Shown: in pieces, positions 50,489 to 60,030 of the stretch
Layout of the letters: every line of letters begins with the position of its first letter
Numbering within the stretch: the first letter of the stretch is position 1
NCBI RefSeq assembly: GCF_030409635.1
Contig: NZ_JAUFQF010000004.1
Coordinates: 654,241 to 718,240 of the forward strand
From: Vibrio agarivorans
Lineage (GTDB): Bacteria > Pseudomonadota > Gammaproteobacteria > Enterobacterales > Vibrionaceae
Direction of reading: 5' to 3'
Length of the DNA stretch: 64,000 bases
Program-made: the position numbers and the translations under genes
Notes under the pieces: model-generated
Seen by the model: the letters and a program-made list of their open reading frames with translations, nothing else
Database searches by the model: none
What the model was told of the DNA's origin: nothing

Positions 50489-50570
50489 CCCTCCAAAACT
50501 TAATGTCTTTAAACAGCCATCTCACTGCTTTTTCTGCTTGATAACGATATTTTTGCAATTATTTTTGTGA

Positions 50571-50586
50571 TGCCAAACGATTGCGC
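50571..50586 (+). promoter_or_regulatory. Candidate PurR operator upstream of purH
   Basis: TGCCAAACGATTGCGC matches the core of the PurR box (GCAAACGTTTGC) at 10 of 12 positions. E. coli purHD is PurR-regulated through a site near its promoter, and this one lies about 25 bp upstream of the TAGAAT. Confidence 0.55.
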
Positions 50587-50704
50587 GAGCTTTTTAGTGA
50601 TTAATTGGTTAGAATACGCGCCATCAAATTTACCCCGACTATAGTTTCTACAGTCCGGTAAAGGTGTTTACCAAAACTGGCCAATTGTCTTGATGCTCAC
50701 CGAG

Positions 50705-50788
50705 CAAAGAGCAACAAGTTCATTTTTGGCAAATATCTTTATATGTGCGCTCTTTTGCTGGCAGAAGCCTCAAAGGGCAACAAGTTTA
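50705..50788 (+). repeat. 18-nt direct repeat in the purH leader
   Basis: CAAAGAGCAACAAGTTCA at 50705-50722 recurs as CAAAGGGCAACAAGTTTA at 50771-50788, with 16 of 18 bases identical and 66 bp between starts. The function is unknown. Confidence 0.6.
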
Positions 50789-50816
50789 ACTCCGTGAATT
50801 TGAGGAAGATGGAAGC

Positions 50817-52424
50817 ATGACTAACGCTCGTCCTATTCGCCGCGCTCTAATCAGCGTATCAGACAAAACTGGTATCGTTGAGTTTGCACAAGCTCTTGCT
50901 AACCGTGGTGTCGATATCCTTTCTACAGGTGGTACTGCTCGCCTATTGGCTGAAAAAGGCATCTCTGTAACTGAAGTTTCTGATTACACAGGCTTCCCAG
51001 AAATGATGGATGGTCGTGTTAAGACACTACATCCAAAGGTTCATGGTGGTGTTCTAGGTCGTCGCGGCCAAGACGATGACGTGATGAAAACTCACGGCAT
51101 CAATCCAATCGATATGGTGGTGGTAAACCTATACCCATTCGCAGAAACTGTCGCGAAAGAAGGCTGTACGCTAGAAGACGCTGTTGAGAACATCGATATC
51201 GGTGGTCCAACTATGGTTCGTTCTGCGGCGAAAAACCACAAAGATGTGACTATCGTTGTTAACGCACACGACTACGACCGCGTTATTGCAGAAATGGACG
51301 CTAACGAGAAATCTCTAACGCTAGAGACTCGTTTCGACCTAGCTATCGCAGCATTCGAACACACAGCGTCTTACGACGGCATGATCGCAAACTACTTCGG
51401 CACTATGGTTCCATCTTACGGTGAGAACAAAGAGGGTGACGAACCTTCTCCTGAAAACAAAAGTAAATTCCCTCGTACATTCAACCAACAGTTTGTTAAG
51501 AAGCAAGACATGCGTTACGGCGAAAACAGCCACCAAGACGCAGCGTTCTATGTTGAAGCAAACCCGGAAGAAGCATCAGTTTCAACTGCGCGCCAAATCC
51601 AAGGTAAAGCCCTTTCTTACAACAACATCGCTGACACTGACGCAGCGCTTGAGTGTGTGAAAGAGTTTGATGCTCCAGCTTGTGTGATCGTTAAACACGC
51701 GAACCCATGTGGCGTTGCACTGGGTGATGACATCCTTGAAGCATACAACCGCGCATTCAAAACTGACCCAACATCAGCGTTCGGTGGCATCATCGCATTC
51801 AACCGCGAACTAGACGCTGCGACAGCTCAAGCTATCGTTGAGCGTCAATTCGTTGAGGTGATCATCGCTCCTTCTGTTTCTGCACAAGCGATTGAAGTTG
51901 TTGCAGCGAAGAAGAACGTTCGCCTACTTGAGTGTGGTGAGTGGTCAACTAAAACAACTGGTTTTGACGTTAAGCGCGTTAACGGTGGCCTTCTAGTTCA
52001 AGACCGTGACCAAGGTATGGTTTCTCTAGACGATCTTAAGATTGTATCTAAGCGCCAGCCTAGCGAAGAAGAGCTAAAAGACGCTCTATTCTGTTGGAAA
52101 GTCGCTAAATACGTTAAGTCTAACGCTATCGTATACGCGAAAGGCGATATGACTATCGGTGTGGGCGCAGGCCAAATGAGCCGCGTTTACTCAGCTAAGA
52201 TCGCGGGTATCAAGGCTGATGATGAAGGTCTTGAAGTCGCTGGCAGCGTAATGGCATCTGATGCATTCTTCCCATTCCGTGATGGTATTGATGCGGCTGC
52301 TGAAGCTGGCATCAAGTGCGTTATCCAGCCGGGCGGCTCGATGCGTGACCAAGAGGTTATCGATGCAGCTGACGAACACGGCATGGCGATGATCTTCACT
52401 GGCATGCGTCACTTTAACCACTAA
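50817..52424 (+). CDS. purH: Bifunctional AICAR transformylase/IMP cyclohydrolase
   Basis: This 535-residue enzyme carries out the last two steps of IMP synthesis. Residues about 1-200 form the cyclohydrolase ([37 protein letters not shown]). The rest is the transformylase with KHANPCG and the nearby catalytic His, and AGQMSRV. A GAGGAAG ribosome site precedes the ATG. It is in an operon with purD, 99 bp downstream, with a stem-loop in the gap. Confidence 0.98.
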   Translation: MTNARPIRRALISVSDKTGIVEFAQALANRGVDILSTGGTARLLAEKGISVTEVSDYTGFPEMMDGRVKTLHPKVHGGVLGRRGQDDDVMKTHGINPIDMVVVNLYPFAETVAKEGCTLEDAVENIDIGGPTMVRSAAKNHKDVTIVVNAHDYDRVIAEMDANEKSLTLETRFDLAIAAFEHTASYDGMIANYFGTMVPSYGENKEGDEPSPENKSKFPRTFNQQFVKKQDMRYGENSHQDAAFYVEANPEEASVSTARQIQGKALSYNNIADTDAALECVKEFDAPACVIVKHANPCGVALGDDILEAYNRAFKTDPTSAFGGIIAFNRELDAATAQAIVERQFVEVIIAPSVSAQAIEVVAAKKNVRLLECGEWSTKTTGFDVKRVNGGLLVQDRDQGMVSLDDLKIVSKRQPSEEELKDALFCWKVAKYVKSNAIVYAKGDMTIGVGAGQMSRVYSAKIAGIKADDEGLEVAGSVMASDAFFPFRDGIDAAAEAGIKCVIQPGGSMRDQEVIDAADEHGMAMIFTGMRHFNH

Positions 52425-52429
52425 TATCT

Positions 52430-52451
52430 TCGGCTCACCTAGGTGGGCCGA
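52430..52451 (+). other. Stem-loop between purH and purD
   Basis: TCGGCTCACC and GGTGGGCCGA form a 10-bp stem with one G-U pair and a TA tip. No U-tract follows, so it is probably an mRNA stability or processing element, not a terminator. Confidence 0.5.
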
Positions 52452-52523
52452 AACCCTATACCGATTTCCGATAGCTAAGAATCTTGGCATCGGGAATGAT
52501 AATTTTTAATTTAAGGATTAAGA

Positions 52524-53813
52524 ATGAAAGTATTAGTTATCGGTGCTGGCGGTCGTGAGCACGCACTTGGCTGGAAAGCCGCACAAAACCCAAACGTTGA
52601 AACTGTATTCATTGCTCCTGGTAACGCAGGTACTGCTCTCGAGCCAAAACTTGAGAACGTAAACATCGGCGTTGAAGACATCGAAGCTCTAGTGGCTTTC
52701 GCTAAAGAAAACAACATTGAACTGACTATCGTAGGCCCAGAAGCGCCTCTAGTTATTGGTGTAGTTGATGCGTTCCGCGCAGCTGACCTACCAATCTTTG
52801 GCCCAACTGAAGCCGCAGCTCAGCTAGAAGGCTCTAAAGCGTTCACTAAAGATTTCCTAGCTCGTCATGCTATCCCAACCGGTGCTTACGCAAACTTCAC
52901 TGAAATCGAGCCAGCATTGGCTTACGTTCGTGAACAAGGCGCACCTATCGTTGTTAAAGCAGACGGTCTTGCAGCGGGTAAAGGCGTTATCGTTGCGATG
53001 ACCCTAGAAGAAGCTGAAGATGCAATTAAAGATATGCTTGCAGGCAACGCGTTTGGTGAAGCGGGTAGCCGCGTAGTTATCGAAGAGTTCCTAGATGGCG
53101 AAGAAGCAAGCTTCATCGTAATGGTTGACGGCGAGAACGTACTACCAATGGCGACAAGCCAAGACCACAAACGTGTTGGCGACAAAGACACTGGCCCTAA
53201 CACGGGTGGTATGGGTGCTTACTCTCCTGCGCCAGTTGTGACGCCTGAAATTCACAACCGTATTATGGACGAGGTTATCTACCCAACAGTTCGCGGCATG
53301 GCTGCTGAAGGTCACCCATACACAGGTTTCCTATACGCAGGTCTAATGATTGATAGCGAAGGTACGCCGAAAGTTATCGAGTACAACTGCCGCTTTGGTG
53401 ACCCAGAAACGCAACCAATTATGATGCGTATGGAATCAGACCTTGTTGAGCTTTGTCTTGCTGCTATCGACCAGAAGCTAGACCAAGCAGAGTCTAAGTG
53501 GGACCCTCGTGCGTCTATCGGTATCGTTCTAGCAGCAGGTGGCTACCCAGCGGCATACAACAAAGGCGATGTAATCTCTGGCCTGCCAACCACAGAAGTG
53601 GAAGGTGAAAAAGTCTTCCACGCTGGTACAGCAAACAATGAAGCGGGTGACGTAACCACTAACGGCGGCCGTGTATTGTGTGCAACCGCGCTTGGCAACA
53701 CTGTTTCTGAAGCTCAAGCTCGTGCTTACGAGTTGACTAAGAAAATCAGCTGGGACGGCATGTTCCACCGCAATGACATTGGCTACCGTGCAATTGCTCG
53801 TGAGCAAAAATAG
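52524..53813 (+). CDS. purD: Phosphoribosylamine-glycine ligase
   Basis: This 429-residue ATP-grasp ligase joins glycine to phosphoribosylamine in purine synthesis. The N-terminal VLVIGAGGREHAL, the segment GPEAPLV, the ATP loop KADGLAAGKGV and the metal-site YNCRFGDPETQ are present. It is the second gene of purHD and ends at a bidirectional hairpin. Confidence 0.98.
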   Translation: MKVLVIGAGGREHALGWKAAQNPNVETVFIAPGNAGTALEPKLENVNIGVEDIEALVAFAKENNIELTIVGPEAPLVIGVVDAFRAADLPIFGPTEAAAQLEGSKAFTKDFLARHAIPTGAYANFTEIEPALAYVREQGAPIVVKADGLAAGKGVIVAMTLEEAEDAIKDMLAGNAFGEAGSRVVIEEFLDGEEASFIVMVDGENVLPMATSQDHKRVGDKDTGPNTGGMGAYSPAPVVTPEIHNRIMDEVIYPTVRGMAAEGHPYTGFLYAGLMIDSEGTPKVIEYNCRFGDPETQPIMMRMESDLVELCLAAIDQKLDQAESKWDPRASIGIVLAAGGYPAAYNKGDVISGLPTTEVEGEKVFHAGTANNEAGDVTTNGGRVLCATALGNTVSEAQARAYELTKKISWDGMFHRNDIGYRAIAREQK

Positions 53814-53839
53814 TCTTTAAATTAAAGACCTGAAATACA

Positions 53840-53864
53840 AAAGGGAGCTCAATGAGCTCCCTTT
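53840..53864. terminator. Bidirectional terminator between purD and yjaH
   Basis: AAAGGGAGCTCA and TGAGCTCCCTTT form a 12-bp stem around a single A, with A-rich and T-rich flanks, between converging genes. Confidence 0.85.
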
Positions 53865-53888
53865 CTCTATCTAGCGGTAAACTATGAG

Positions 53889-54584
53889 TTAGTCTTCAAT
53901 CAGCTGTGGGCGTTCAATACAGTCGCGGCTGTCGTCATCAAGAATCAAAAGCTTCTCAACTTCAATACGCGTTGAGCGCATCTCTCCCACCAGCGCAACA
54001 TAGCTGTCAACAGAAGCTAATCGCCCCATGAGAACCTTAGGTAAAGGCTCATTAAAGGTCACGTCCTCAAAGTTCAATCCCGAACACGTCGAAAACTCCT
54101 GACCATCCCAGTAACCTTGTATCAAGTCAAAGCCTTGCTTATCTTGAGCGCGTGAAACATCAACTGCTCGAGCTGCATCTGCAATGAGCCTAGTTAGCAC
54201 GTCAGGGCGCACGGGCAGGACATTACCATCAACTCGATAGCGCTGATAGACCGCCTCCCCCTCTTTATTGAAGCGGATATGCAAGCTAAATGGTTTAACG
54301 GAACCTTCATCAAGCTGTGTACCTTCACGCACCAACTCACGAACTACGCCGTCTTCCCAGCGATATTCTGTTTGATACTGGCCGTAATCTCCCATTGCCA
54401 CATAATCAGAGGCAGAGATAGGCTGACCAACCAATCGCTCACTAGACCAATACAGACTGGTTGCGTCACCGACAATCTGACCACCTGAGAAGTTTTGAAT
54501 TTGATCAAGCGATGTTGAAGGTACTGAAGAGGCGCACCCGACAAGGGTGAAAGGAAGAAAAGTGAGGAGTAGTTTACGATTCAT
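53889..54584 (-). CDS. yjaH: DUF1481 lipoprotein YjaH
   Basis: This 231-residue protein has a lipoprotein signal, MNRKLLLTFLPFTLVGC, with the lipobox LVGC at residues 14-17. The rest matches DUF1481 (YjaH), a family of unknown function found beside hupA. Asp is absent at position +2 (the residue is Ala), so sorting to the outer membrane is expected. It starts 81 bp after the hupA stop on the same strand. Confidence 0.88.
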   Translation of the reverse strand: MNRKLLLTFLPFTLVGCASSVPSTSLDQIQNFSGGQIVGDATSLYWSSERLVGQPISASDYVAMGDYGQYQTEYRWEDGVVRELVREGTQLDEGSVKPFSLHIRFNKEGEAVYQRYRVDGNVLPVRPDVLTRLIADAARAVDVSRAQDKQGFDLIQGYWDGQEFSTCSGLNFEDVTFNEPLPKVLMGRLASVDSYVALVGEMRSTRIEVEKLLILDDDSRDCIERPQLIED

Positions 54585-54665
54585 AGGTCACAACAAAGAA
54601 AAACGAGGCTGTATAGCTAGTATACAACCTCGTTTGCAAGATTACTTGATCTGTAATGTAAGTAA

Positions 54666-54938
54666 TTACTTAACTGAATCTTTAAGTGCTTTACCAGCAA
54701 CGAATGCAGGAACGTTAGCCGCAGCGATTTGGATCTCATCACCAGTCTTAGGGTTACGACCAGTACGAGCTGCGCGGTGGTTTACTTTGAATGTACCAAA
54801 ACCAATTAGTTGAACTTGGTCGCCTTCTTTAAGAGCGTCAGTCACACCACCTAGAGTTGCTTCTAGAGCTGCTTTCGCTTGCGCTTTAGAAAGGTCAGCT
54901 TTCTCTGCGATGAAGTCGATTAATTGGGTCTTGTTCAT
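54666..54938 (-). CDS. hupA: DNA-binding protein HU-alpha
   Basis: This 90-residue HU protein starts [20 protein letters not shown] and has the DNA-arm motif [21 protein letters not shown]. It is a dimeric nucleoid protein that bends DNA. Lying beside yjaH, with yjaG close by, it is the HU-alpha paralogue. A 327-bp gap upstream contains a CRP-like site. Confidence 0.97.
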   Translation of the reverse strand: MNKTQLIDFIAEKADLSKAQAKAALEATLGGVTDALKEGDQVQLIGFGTFKVNHRAARTGRNPKTGDEIQIAAANVPAFVAGKALKDSVK

Positions 54939-55265
54939 TAGGTTTCCCTTCTTTATAGGTTTGTTGATTTAGAGCCACTCTAAATCATTCAGCCCCCATC
55001 TGGCAAAGGTTTGTCGCGCTCAAACCACCCTTATGATGGGATTTTAAGCATAATATGAGCATTAACTCACAGTTTGCCTAAGACTTTGCCTAGCCATAAG
55101 GTGAAAATTATCGGTCAAAGTCGAAATTATTAGTATCTTCAATGGTTCAACTGCGATTATTATTGCAGCGCAATTGTCTATACCCTCACCAACTCACGCT
55201 ATGCTTACTAGTGTGAATGCAGGCTCGATTGCACTGTTAATTACATTACATTTATTAGGAGCATC
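54939..55265. promoter_or_regulatory. Divergent promoter region of hupA and the CNNM/CBS gene
   Basis: The gap has no gene. It must carry the hupA promoter (leftward) and that of the 55266 gene (rightward; ribosome site TAGGAG). A CRP-like site lies at 55056-55071. Confidence 0.45.
55056..55071 (-). promoter_or_regulatory. Candidate CRP site upstream of hupA
   Basis: On the minus strand the sequence TGTGA-GTTAAT-GCTCA matches TGTGA-N6-TCACA at 8 of 10 positions. It lies about 120-135 bp before the hupA start. E. coli hupA is reported to respond to CRP. Confidence 0.35.
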
Positions 55266-56315
55266 ATGTTTCTCTTGGCTATCTACATCTCTGCAGCGAT
55301 AGGGGTGTCATTTGTTTGTTCAGTTTTGGAAGCGGTATTACTTAGTATCACTCCGAGCTACATTGCGCAGCTGCGTAAAGATGAACACCCAGCAGCAGAG
55401 AAGCTGGCAGTCTTGAAGGCGGACATTGACCGCCCACTCGCTTCCATCCTTACTCTCAATACCATTGCCCATACGATTGGTGCAGCAAGTGCCGGTGCAC
55501 AAGCGGCGGTCGTTTTTGGTAGCCAATGGCTTGGAGTGTTCTCAGCCGTACTGACAATGGCTATCTTGCTGTTGTCTGAAATCGTCCCGAAAACCATTGG
55601 TGCGACCTATTGGCGCCAACTTGCCCCTGGCTCAACCACGCTTTTGCGTTGGATGGTCTGGGCATTAACCCCGTTCGTCTGGTTTTCAGAGCAGATCACC
55701 AAGCGTCTATCGCGTGGCCATGAAGCGCCAAAAATGCGTGACGAGCTGTCTGCAATGGCACTTCTCGCGAAAGAGAGCGGTGAATTTAATGAGGGTGAAT
55801 CAAAGCTACTGAATAACCTTCTTGATATTCAGTCGATTCCCGTGACTCAGGTAATGACACCACGTCCGGTTCTATTTCGTGTTGATGCTGAGATGACGGT
55901 TAACCAGTTCCTTACCGAACACATGGATAGCCCGTTCTCTCGCCCACTGATTTACAGCCAAACTAAAGACAACATTATTGGCTTTGTGCACCGTCTAGAG
56001 TTATTCAAACTGCAGCAGCATGGTATGGGGCACAAGCAGCTTGGGGCTATCATGCGCCCTATTCATGTCTTGCTCAACAACCTGCCGCTACCAAAAGCGT
56101 TCGAGCAACTGATCGCTAAGCGCCTGCAGTTGGCATTGGTGGTTGATGAGTATGGTTCGGTACAAGGCCTACTCACGCTTGAAGATGTGTTTGAGCATCT
56201 GCTGGGTGAGGAGATAGTCGACGAAGCAGACAAAACCACCGACATGCAAGCGTTAGCCTTTGAACGTTGGGAGAAATGGAAAAAAGAACATGGTGTGATT
56301 GAAAGCAATGATTAA
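55266..56315 (+). CDS. CNNM/DUF21 membrane protein with CBS domains
   Basis: This 349-residue protein has an N-terminal DUF21 (CNNM) domain with about four hydrophobic segments (residues 1-145). A CBS pair follows at about 190-320, with the motif TQVMTPRPVLFRVD and VVDEYGSVQGLLTLEDVFEHLLGEEIVDE. It is of the hemolysin/CorC-CorB type, thought to take part in Mg2+ or Co2+ handling; it lacks the extra C-terminal CorC domain. It has its own promoter and terminator. Confidence 0.9.
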   Translation: MFLLAIYISAAIGVSFVCSVLEAVLLSITPSYIAQLRKDEHPAAEKLAVLKADIDRPLASILTLNTIAHTIGAASAGAQAAVVFGSQWLGVFSAVLTMAILLLSEIVPKTIGATYWRQLAPGSTTLLRWMVWALTPFVWFSEQITKRLSRGHEAPKMRDELSAMALLAKESGEFNEGESKLLNNLLDIQSIPVTQVMTPRPVLFRVDAEMTVNQFLTEHMDSPFSRPLIYSQTKDNIIGFVHRLELFKLQQHGMGHKQLGAIMRPIHVLLNNLPLPKAFEQLIAKRLQLALVVDEYGSVQGLLTLEDVFEHLLGEEIVDEADKTTDMQALAFERWEKWKKEHGVIESND

Positions 56316-56340
56316 TTAACCACTGCATTCTCGATACAAC

Positions 56341-56365
56341 AAAGGCGTGCAAATGGCACGCCTTT
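56341..56365. terminator. Terminator between the CNNM gene and yjaG
   Basis: AAAGGCGTGC and GCACGCCTTT form a 10-bp stem around AAATG, between converging genes. Confidence 0.85.
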
Positions 56366-56401
56366 GTCTTATTAGGTCATCAGGTGAAACCAACAACTAG
56401 C

Positions 56402-56992
56402 CTAGTTAAGCGATGCACCGATATTGCTGACACCTTCTTCTTTTAGCTCATCACGCAAGTCTCGGATCAGCTCAGCATCATGCTGGTATGCATCTTTCAG
56501 TGGACGGAAGATTGCCCACTGCACATCCCACTCAGCGCAAACCGCCTCGTTGTCTTTCTGGTTATCGTTACTGATTTCAATATCCAGTTGAACCTCTTCC
56601 AGCTGTGCGACCGTTTTTACGGACTGCTGACTGACTTCAATCGTATTTTCAAGCAAGTCGTCGCGATCAAGCAGCGCATGCAGCAACGTAGAGAGACCGA
56701 CACAAGCATCAATCGCCGGTAAAACGCCGTAAAAATCAAACTCATCTGAAGATGGAATGATCTCTTCTAGCTTTTCCAGCTGACGCTCAAAGTTCACTTT
56801 AGCGGTTTTGACGGTTAGGGTTTCCCACACACTGTCCAAAATATCGCGATAAATACGTGGCTCCGCAAACTCAGTCGCTTGGCAAAACAGAACGTAGTTA
56901 GGGTACATACGCTCACACAAGCAAGCCATAAAAGTAATCTGCTTCCAAGGCTCGAGTTTCTCCAAGCGAAGCTGTAGTGGATTTTGTAACAT
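56402..56992 (-). CDS. yjaG: YjaG family protein (DUF416)
   Basis: This 196-residue cytoplasmic protein matches DUF416/YjaG, with the typical opening LQNPLQLRLEKLEPWKQITF and FMACLCERMYPNY. It is acidic and helical, with no catalytic motif. In E. coli it lies directly before hupA; here the CNNM/CBS gene lies between. Function is unknown. Confidence 0.9.
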   Translation of the reverse strand: MLQNPLQLRLEKLEPWKQITFMACLCERMYPNYVLFCQATEFAEPRIYRDILDSVWETLTVKTAKVNFERQLEKLEEIIPSSDEFDFYGVLPAIDACVGLSTLLHALLDRDDLLENTIEVSQQSVKTVAQLEEVQLDIEISNDNQKDNEAVCAEWDVQWAIFRPLKDAYQHDAELIRDLRDELKEEGVSNIGASLN

Positions 56993-57164
56993 AATATTCT
57001 AAACAGTAGACAGAAGGGTTGAGAAAAGTTTAATGCTATACCCCTATAACCACAAGTCACGCGTGCAGTTATCTCTCTGGATTCGCTTGATAATAGGGTA
57101 AATTAACTAAACTAAGCCAAGTACCACTGCAAACTATTGACGCCACCTATATAAGGATATTGAG

Positions 57165-58097
57165 ATGCCATCAAATGCCCACCACAACACCCTCTATATT
57201 CTCACTGAGCACGATGATGTGTACCGAACCTTACTTCACGAACGTCAATTACCACAGTTAGAGATCGTGGATGAACCACACCAAGCTAACATTGTGTTGG
57301 CCTCCCCCCCAATGGCACGCGCGCAAATCGATGGGTTTGCACAGCTAGAGTGGCTGCAATCGGTCTATGCTGGGGTAGATGCTTTGTGTGCCAGACCATT
57401 GCCTGAAAAAGACTTTATTCTCACTAACGTCAAAGACATCTTTGGCCCGCAGATTGCTGAATACGTGATCGGCTACAGCATTGAACACTTCCGCCATTTC
57501 ATGCTCTATCACGCCCAGCAGCAATCTAAACTGTGGCAACCACACCTTTATCAGGGGCTGGCCAATAAGCGCTTAGTGATCCTCGGTACAGGCTCTATTG
57601 CGACCTACCTCGCTCAAACAGCAAAAGCCTTTCAACTCCACACCATCGGCATCAACCGCAGTGGAATCCCACCGAAAGGCTCACCATTTGATGATGTATT
57701 TCATATCAATGAGCTGCATTCTGCCCTCAATCAAGCAGACATTGTGGTTAATACGCTGCCGAGCACCGCCGAAACCGTGGAAATTCTCAACCGAAATAGC
57801 TTAAGCCAATGCCAAAAAGCGTTGCTGTTTAATGTTGGGCGAGGCTCTGCCGTCAATGAGAAGGATCTACTTTGGGCACTCGACCAGAACTACCTTGCTC
57901 ATGCCTATTTGGATGTATTCAAGCAAGAGCCTCTTACCGATGACGCACTATGGTCTCACCCGAAAGTCACTATAACACCGCATATTGCCGCCCTGAGCTT
58001 TCCACACCAAGTGGTTGAGATCTTCGCCAACAATTATCAACACTGGCTCGATGGTTTCTCGCTGCAATATGAAGTGGATATGGAGAAAGGCTACTAA
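57165..58097 (+). CDS. D-2-hydroxyacid dehydrogenase family protein
   Basis: This 310-residue NAD(P)-dependent dehydrogenase has the cofactor fold with the glycine motif LGTGSIATYLA. The active-site Arg lies in NVGRGSAVNE, the Glu in FKQEPLTDD and the His in ITPHIAALSFP. It resembles the GhrA/GhrB-like and phosphoglycerate dehydrogenase-like group; the substrate (glyoxylate, hydroxypyruvate or another 2-oxo acid) cannot be read from the sequence. It is a single gene with AAGGATA before the ATG. Confidence 0.9.
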   Translation: MPSNAHHNTLYILTEHDDVYRTLLHERQLPQLEIVDEPHQANIVLASPPMARAQIDGFAQLEWLQSVYAGVDALCARPLPEKDFILTNVKDIFGPQIAEYVIGYSIEHFRHFMLYHAQQQSKLWQPHLYQGLANKRLVILGTGSIATYLAQTAKAFQLHTIGINRSGIPPKGSPFDDVFHINELHSALNQADIVVNTLPSTAETVEILNRNSLSQCQKALLFNVGRGSAVNEKDLLWALDQNYLAHAYLDVFKQEPLTDDALWSHPKVTITPHIAALSFPHQVVEIFANNYQHWLDGFSLQYEVDMEKGY

Positions 58098-58565
58098 TGA
58101 CATTGGCTTCGTTCAAGCCGTTACCAATCAAAAATTTAAAATAAAATAGGCTATCTGGGGAACTAACTAAGGACAAAAGCGACTAATATGGTGCCTACCT
58201 GTTCTTTTATCCCCAGTAACTCCATTACATTTACATGAAAAATTTCATAACCCTGAAAACCATGAAAGCGCATACCACTTTTCTTGACCTAAAATGACTG
58301 TTTTACGTGACCAAACGCCGTAAATGCCATGAAAGGAAACCGCTTTCAAGCACATAAACAATACAATACAATCACCTCAAGATACTGATAAATAACACTT
58401 TCCAAATCTCACAGCGCCATTACGTTATTTCATAACATGTGAAGCCCTGCCCAGTTGTGAGCAAACAACCTATTTTCAAACGTTTCATTCTTTACTATCT
58501 CCCTTAACGAGATGAAGTACCCCGTCTCGAATACAAAAATTAAACATCTACAGGGAAACAATAAG
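58098..58565 (+). promoter_or_regulatory. Porin promoter region with LacI-type operators
   Basis: This 468-bp gap has no gene. It includes the palindrome ATGAAA-AA-TTTCAT at 58235-58248 and the operator GAAACCGCTTTC at 58336-58347, whose exact reverse complement lies before the LacI-family gene at 62214. The leader between 58348 and 58565 is AT-rich with no further clear sites. Confidence 0.55.
58336..58347 (+). promoter_or_regulatory. LacI-family operator upstream of the porin gene
   Basis: GAAACCGCTTTC has the GAAA-N-CG-N-TTTC form with a central CG that is typical of LacI/GalR operators. It is the exact reverse complement of the 12-mer at 62214-62225, upstream of the LacI-family gene. Confidence 0.65.
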
Positions 58566-59870
58566 ATGAAAAACTTTAAGGTTTTACCATTAACTATTGC
58601 AGTGGCTTCTTCGCTTGCCGCCATGTCTACTTTCGCAGCTACTGATGCAGACGTTGCCGCTCTGGAAGCGCGTATTGCTGAGTTGGAAGCTAAGGCGAGC
58701 ACGTCAGTTAACGTTAACGTTCAAGAACAAAATGTTCTAACTCCAGAAGTTGAAGCTCCTCTGGGAATTATCTTCTCAGGTTATGCTCGTTACGGTGCGC
58801 ATTATTCTGATGGTGATCGTCGCTATGTAGAAGTAGGTAGCTCTGGTCGTTCCCTTGGCCGTCTAGGTAACGAAGCCAACGGTGGTGAAGTCCAATTAGC
58901 TAAAATTTTCGATGCAGACAATGGTGCAAAATGGGACCTAGTCTTCATGGTTGATGAATGGCAAAACGACCAGTGGGGATCCGCTGGTGGCGTTAACCTG
59001 AAGAAAATGTATGCAGGTGTAACGAACTTTGTTGAAAGTCAGCCAGAACTATACATATGGGGTGGTCGAGATTTCCACCAGCGCCCACAACAAGGCCTTA
59101 ACGACTACTTCTGGATGTCTCATGATGGTCAAGGTGCCGGTTTCAATAACCTCAACCTTGGTGGCGCTAAATTAGATATGGGCTTCGTTGGACAAGTAGA
59201 TGCTGACGATGGTGCTCTTGGTAACGATAATGGCCGCTACGCTATCACATCAAAACTACACAGCATTAATGCAGGCATCGGAAATCTAGATATCTACGCA
59301 AACTACGGTTTTGCTTCTAAAGAAGCAGATGATGCTAACTCTAGCAGTAAAGTTAGCGATGAAAATGCATGGCAAATTGGTGCAACTCTTGGTTTAGGAA
59401 GCTCTAACAAACTAGTTGCTAAATACGCTGATGGTGCTGATGACTCAGTATTTCAACTACAGGGCGACAAACAAGTTGTTTATGTAAGTTTGGAAGGTGG
59501 CTATGCAGCAACCGACAATTTCATTATTGATTACTTAGTTTCTTACAAAGACATCTCTGGTGATGACGTTGAGTTCGATGTAAGCGAATACGCTGGTATC
59601 GTTCGTCCTCAGTACCAATGGAATGATATTCACTCAACTTGGTTAGAAGCTGGTTACGCGGTAGAAGATTACGATAACGGCTCTGAGAAGAATGGCTGGA
59701 AAGTAACACTGTCGCAAAACGTTTCTCTAGGTGGTCTACCATGGAGCCGTCCAATGGTTCGCTTCTACACTACAGTGGGCGATGTTGAACAGAAAGGCTC
59801 TGTATTCGCTGCAGATAACGGTACGTTCGATACTGTTACCGTCGGCGCAATGTTCGAAGCATGGTGGTAA
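58566..59870 (+). CDS. LamB-type carbohydrate porin
   Basis: The 434-residue outer-membrane protein has a signal peptide ending near STFA-ATD. A short coiled coil (about residues 26-48, ADVAALEARIAELEAKAS) follows, then a maltoporin-family barrel with YARYGAHYSDG, EVQLAKIFDADNGAKW and the terminal aromatic pair AWW. The N-terminal helix is like that of ScrY-type sugar porins. The chosen ATG at 58566 gives a clean signal peptide; an upstream in-frame ATG at 58512 does not. Its sugar is unknown. Nearby chemoreceptor, LacI repressor and binding-protein genes support a sugar uptake locus. Confidence 0.87.
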   Translation: MKNFKVLPLTIAVASSLAAMSTFAATDADVAALEARIAELEAKASTSVNVNVQEQNVLTPEVEAPLGIIFSGYARYGAHYSDGDRRYVEVGSSGRSLGRLGNEANGGEVQLAKIFDADNGAKWDLVFMVDEWQNDQWGSAGGVNLKKMYAGVTNFVESQPELYIWGGRDFHQRPQQGLNDYFWMSHDGQGAGFNNLNLGGAKLDMGFVGQVDADDGALGNDNGRYAITSKLHSINAGIGNLDIYANYGFASKEADDANSSSKVSDENAWQIGATLGLGSSNKLVAKYADGADDSVFQLQGDKQVVYVSLEGGYAATDNFIIDYLVSYKDISGDDVEFDVSEYAGIVRPQYQWNDIHSTWLEAGYAVEDYDNGSEKNGWKVTLSQNVSLGGLPWSRPMVRFYTTVGDVEQKGSVFAADNGTFDTVTVGAMFEAWW

Positions 59871-59913
59871 TCACCCTGACCTAATAACGGTCTAAATTTT
59901 AACTGTCCATATT

Positions 59914-59942
59914 GTCGCTCTGTCTGGCAGAGGCAGAGCGAC
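59914..59942 (+). terminator. Terminator of the porin gene
   Basis: GTCGCTCTG and CAGAGCGAC form a 9-bp stem around an 11-base loop, followed by a tract of T and C. Confidence 0.85.
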
Positions 59943-59973
59943 TTCTTTCTTTTTCCAGTATTAACTCTGTTTA

Positions 59974-60007
59974 GGGCACTCACGTTTGTTTCGGTGCTCT
60001 TTTTTTT
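59974..60007 (+). terminator. Second terminator or attenuator before the chemoreceptor gene
   Basis: GGGCAC and GTGCTC pair (one G-U) around a 14-base loop, followed by eight T. It ends only 23 bp before the chemoreceptor start at 60031. Confidence 0.65.
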
Positions 60008-60030
60008 AGGCGCAACATGGAGAGTGTCGC

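Larger units (their letters stand above)
50489..50816 (+). promoter_or_regulatory. purHD promoter and long leader
   Basis: No gene is visible. The stretch holds a PurR-like box at 50571-50586, a -10-like TAGAAT at 50610-50615 and then about 190-200 nt of leader before purH. The leader contains an 18-nt near-perfect direct repeat (50705 and 50771) and an inverted AGCAAAGAGC / GCTCTTTTGCT pair. No rRNA or tRNA is present, and I recognise no known riboswitch. Confidence 0.5.

Noticed and set aside
44960..50500. Mobile element borders flanking the pilus island.
   Set aside because: I saw no integrase, transposase, tRNA target or matching direct repeats at the two edges.
50489..50816. Remnant of an rRNA operon or a tRNA upstream of purH.
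   Set aside because: I checked for tRNA cloverleaf arms and rRNA end sequences and saw none.
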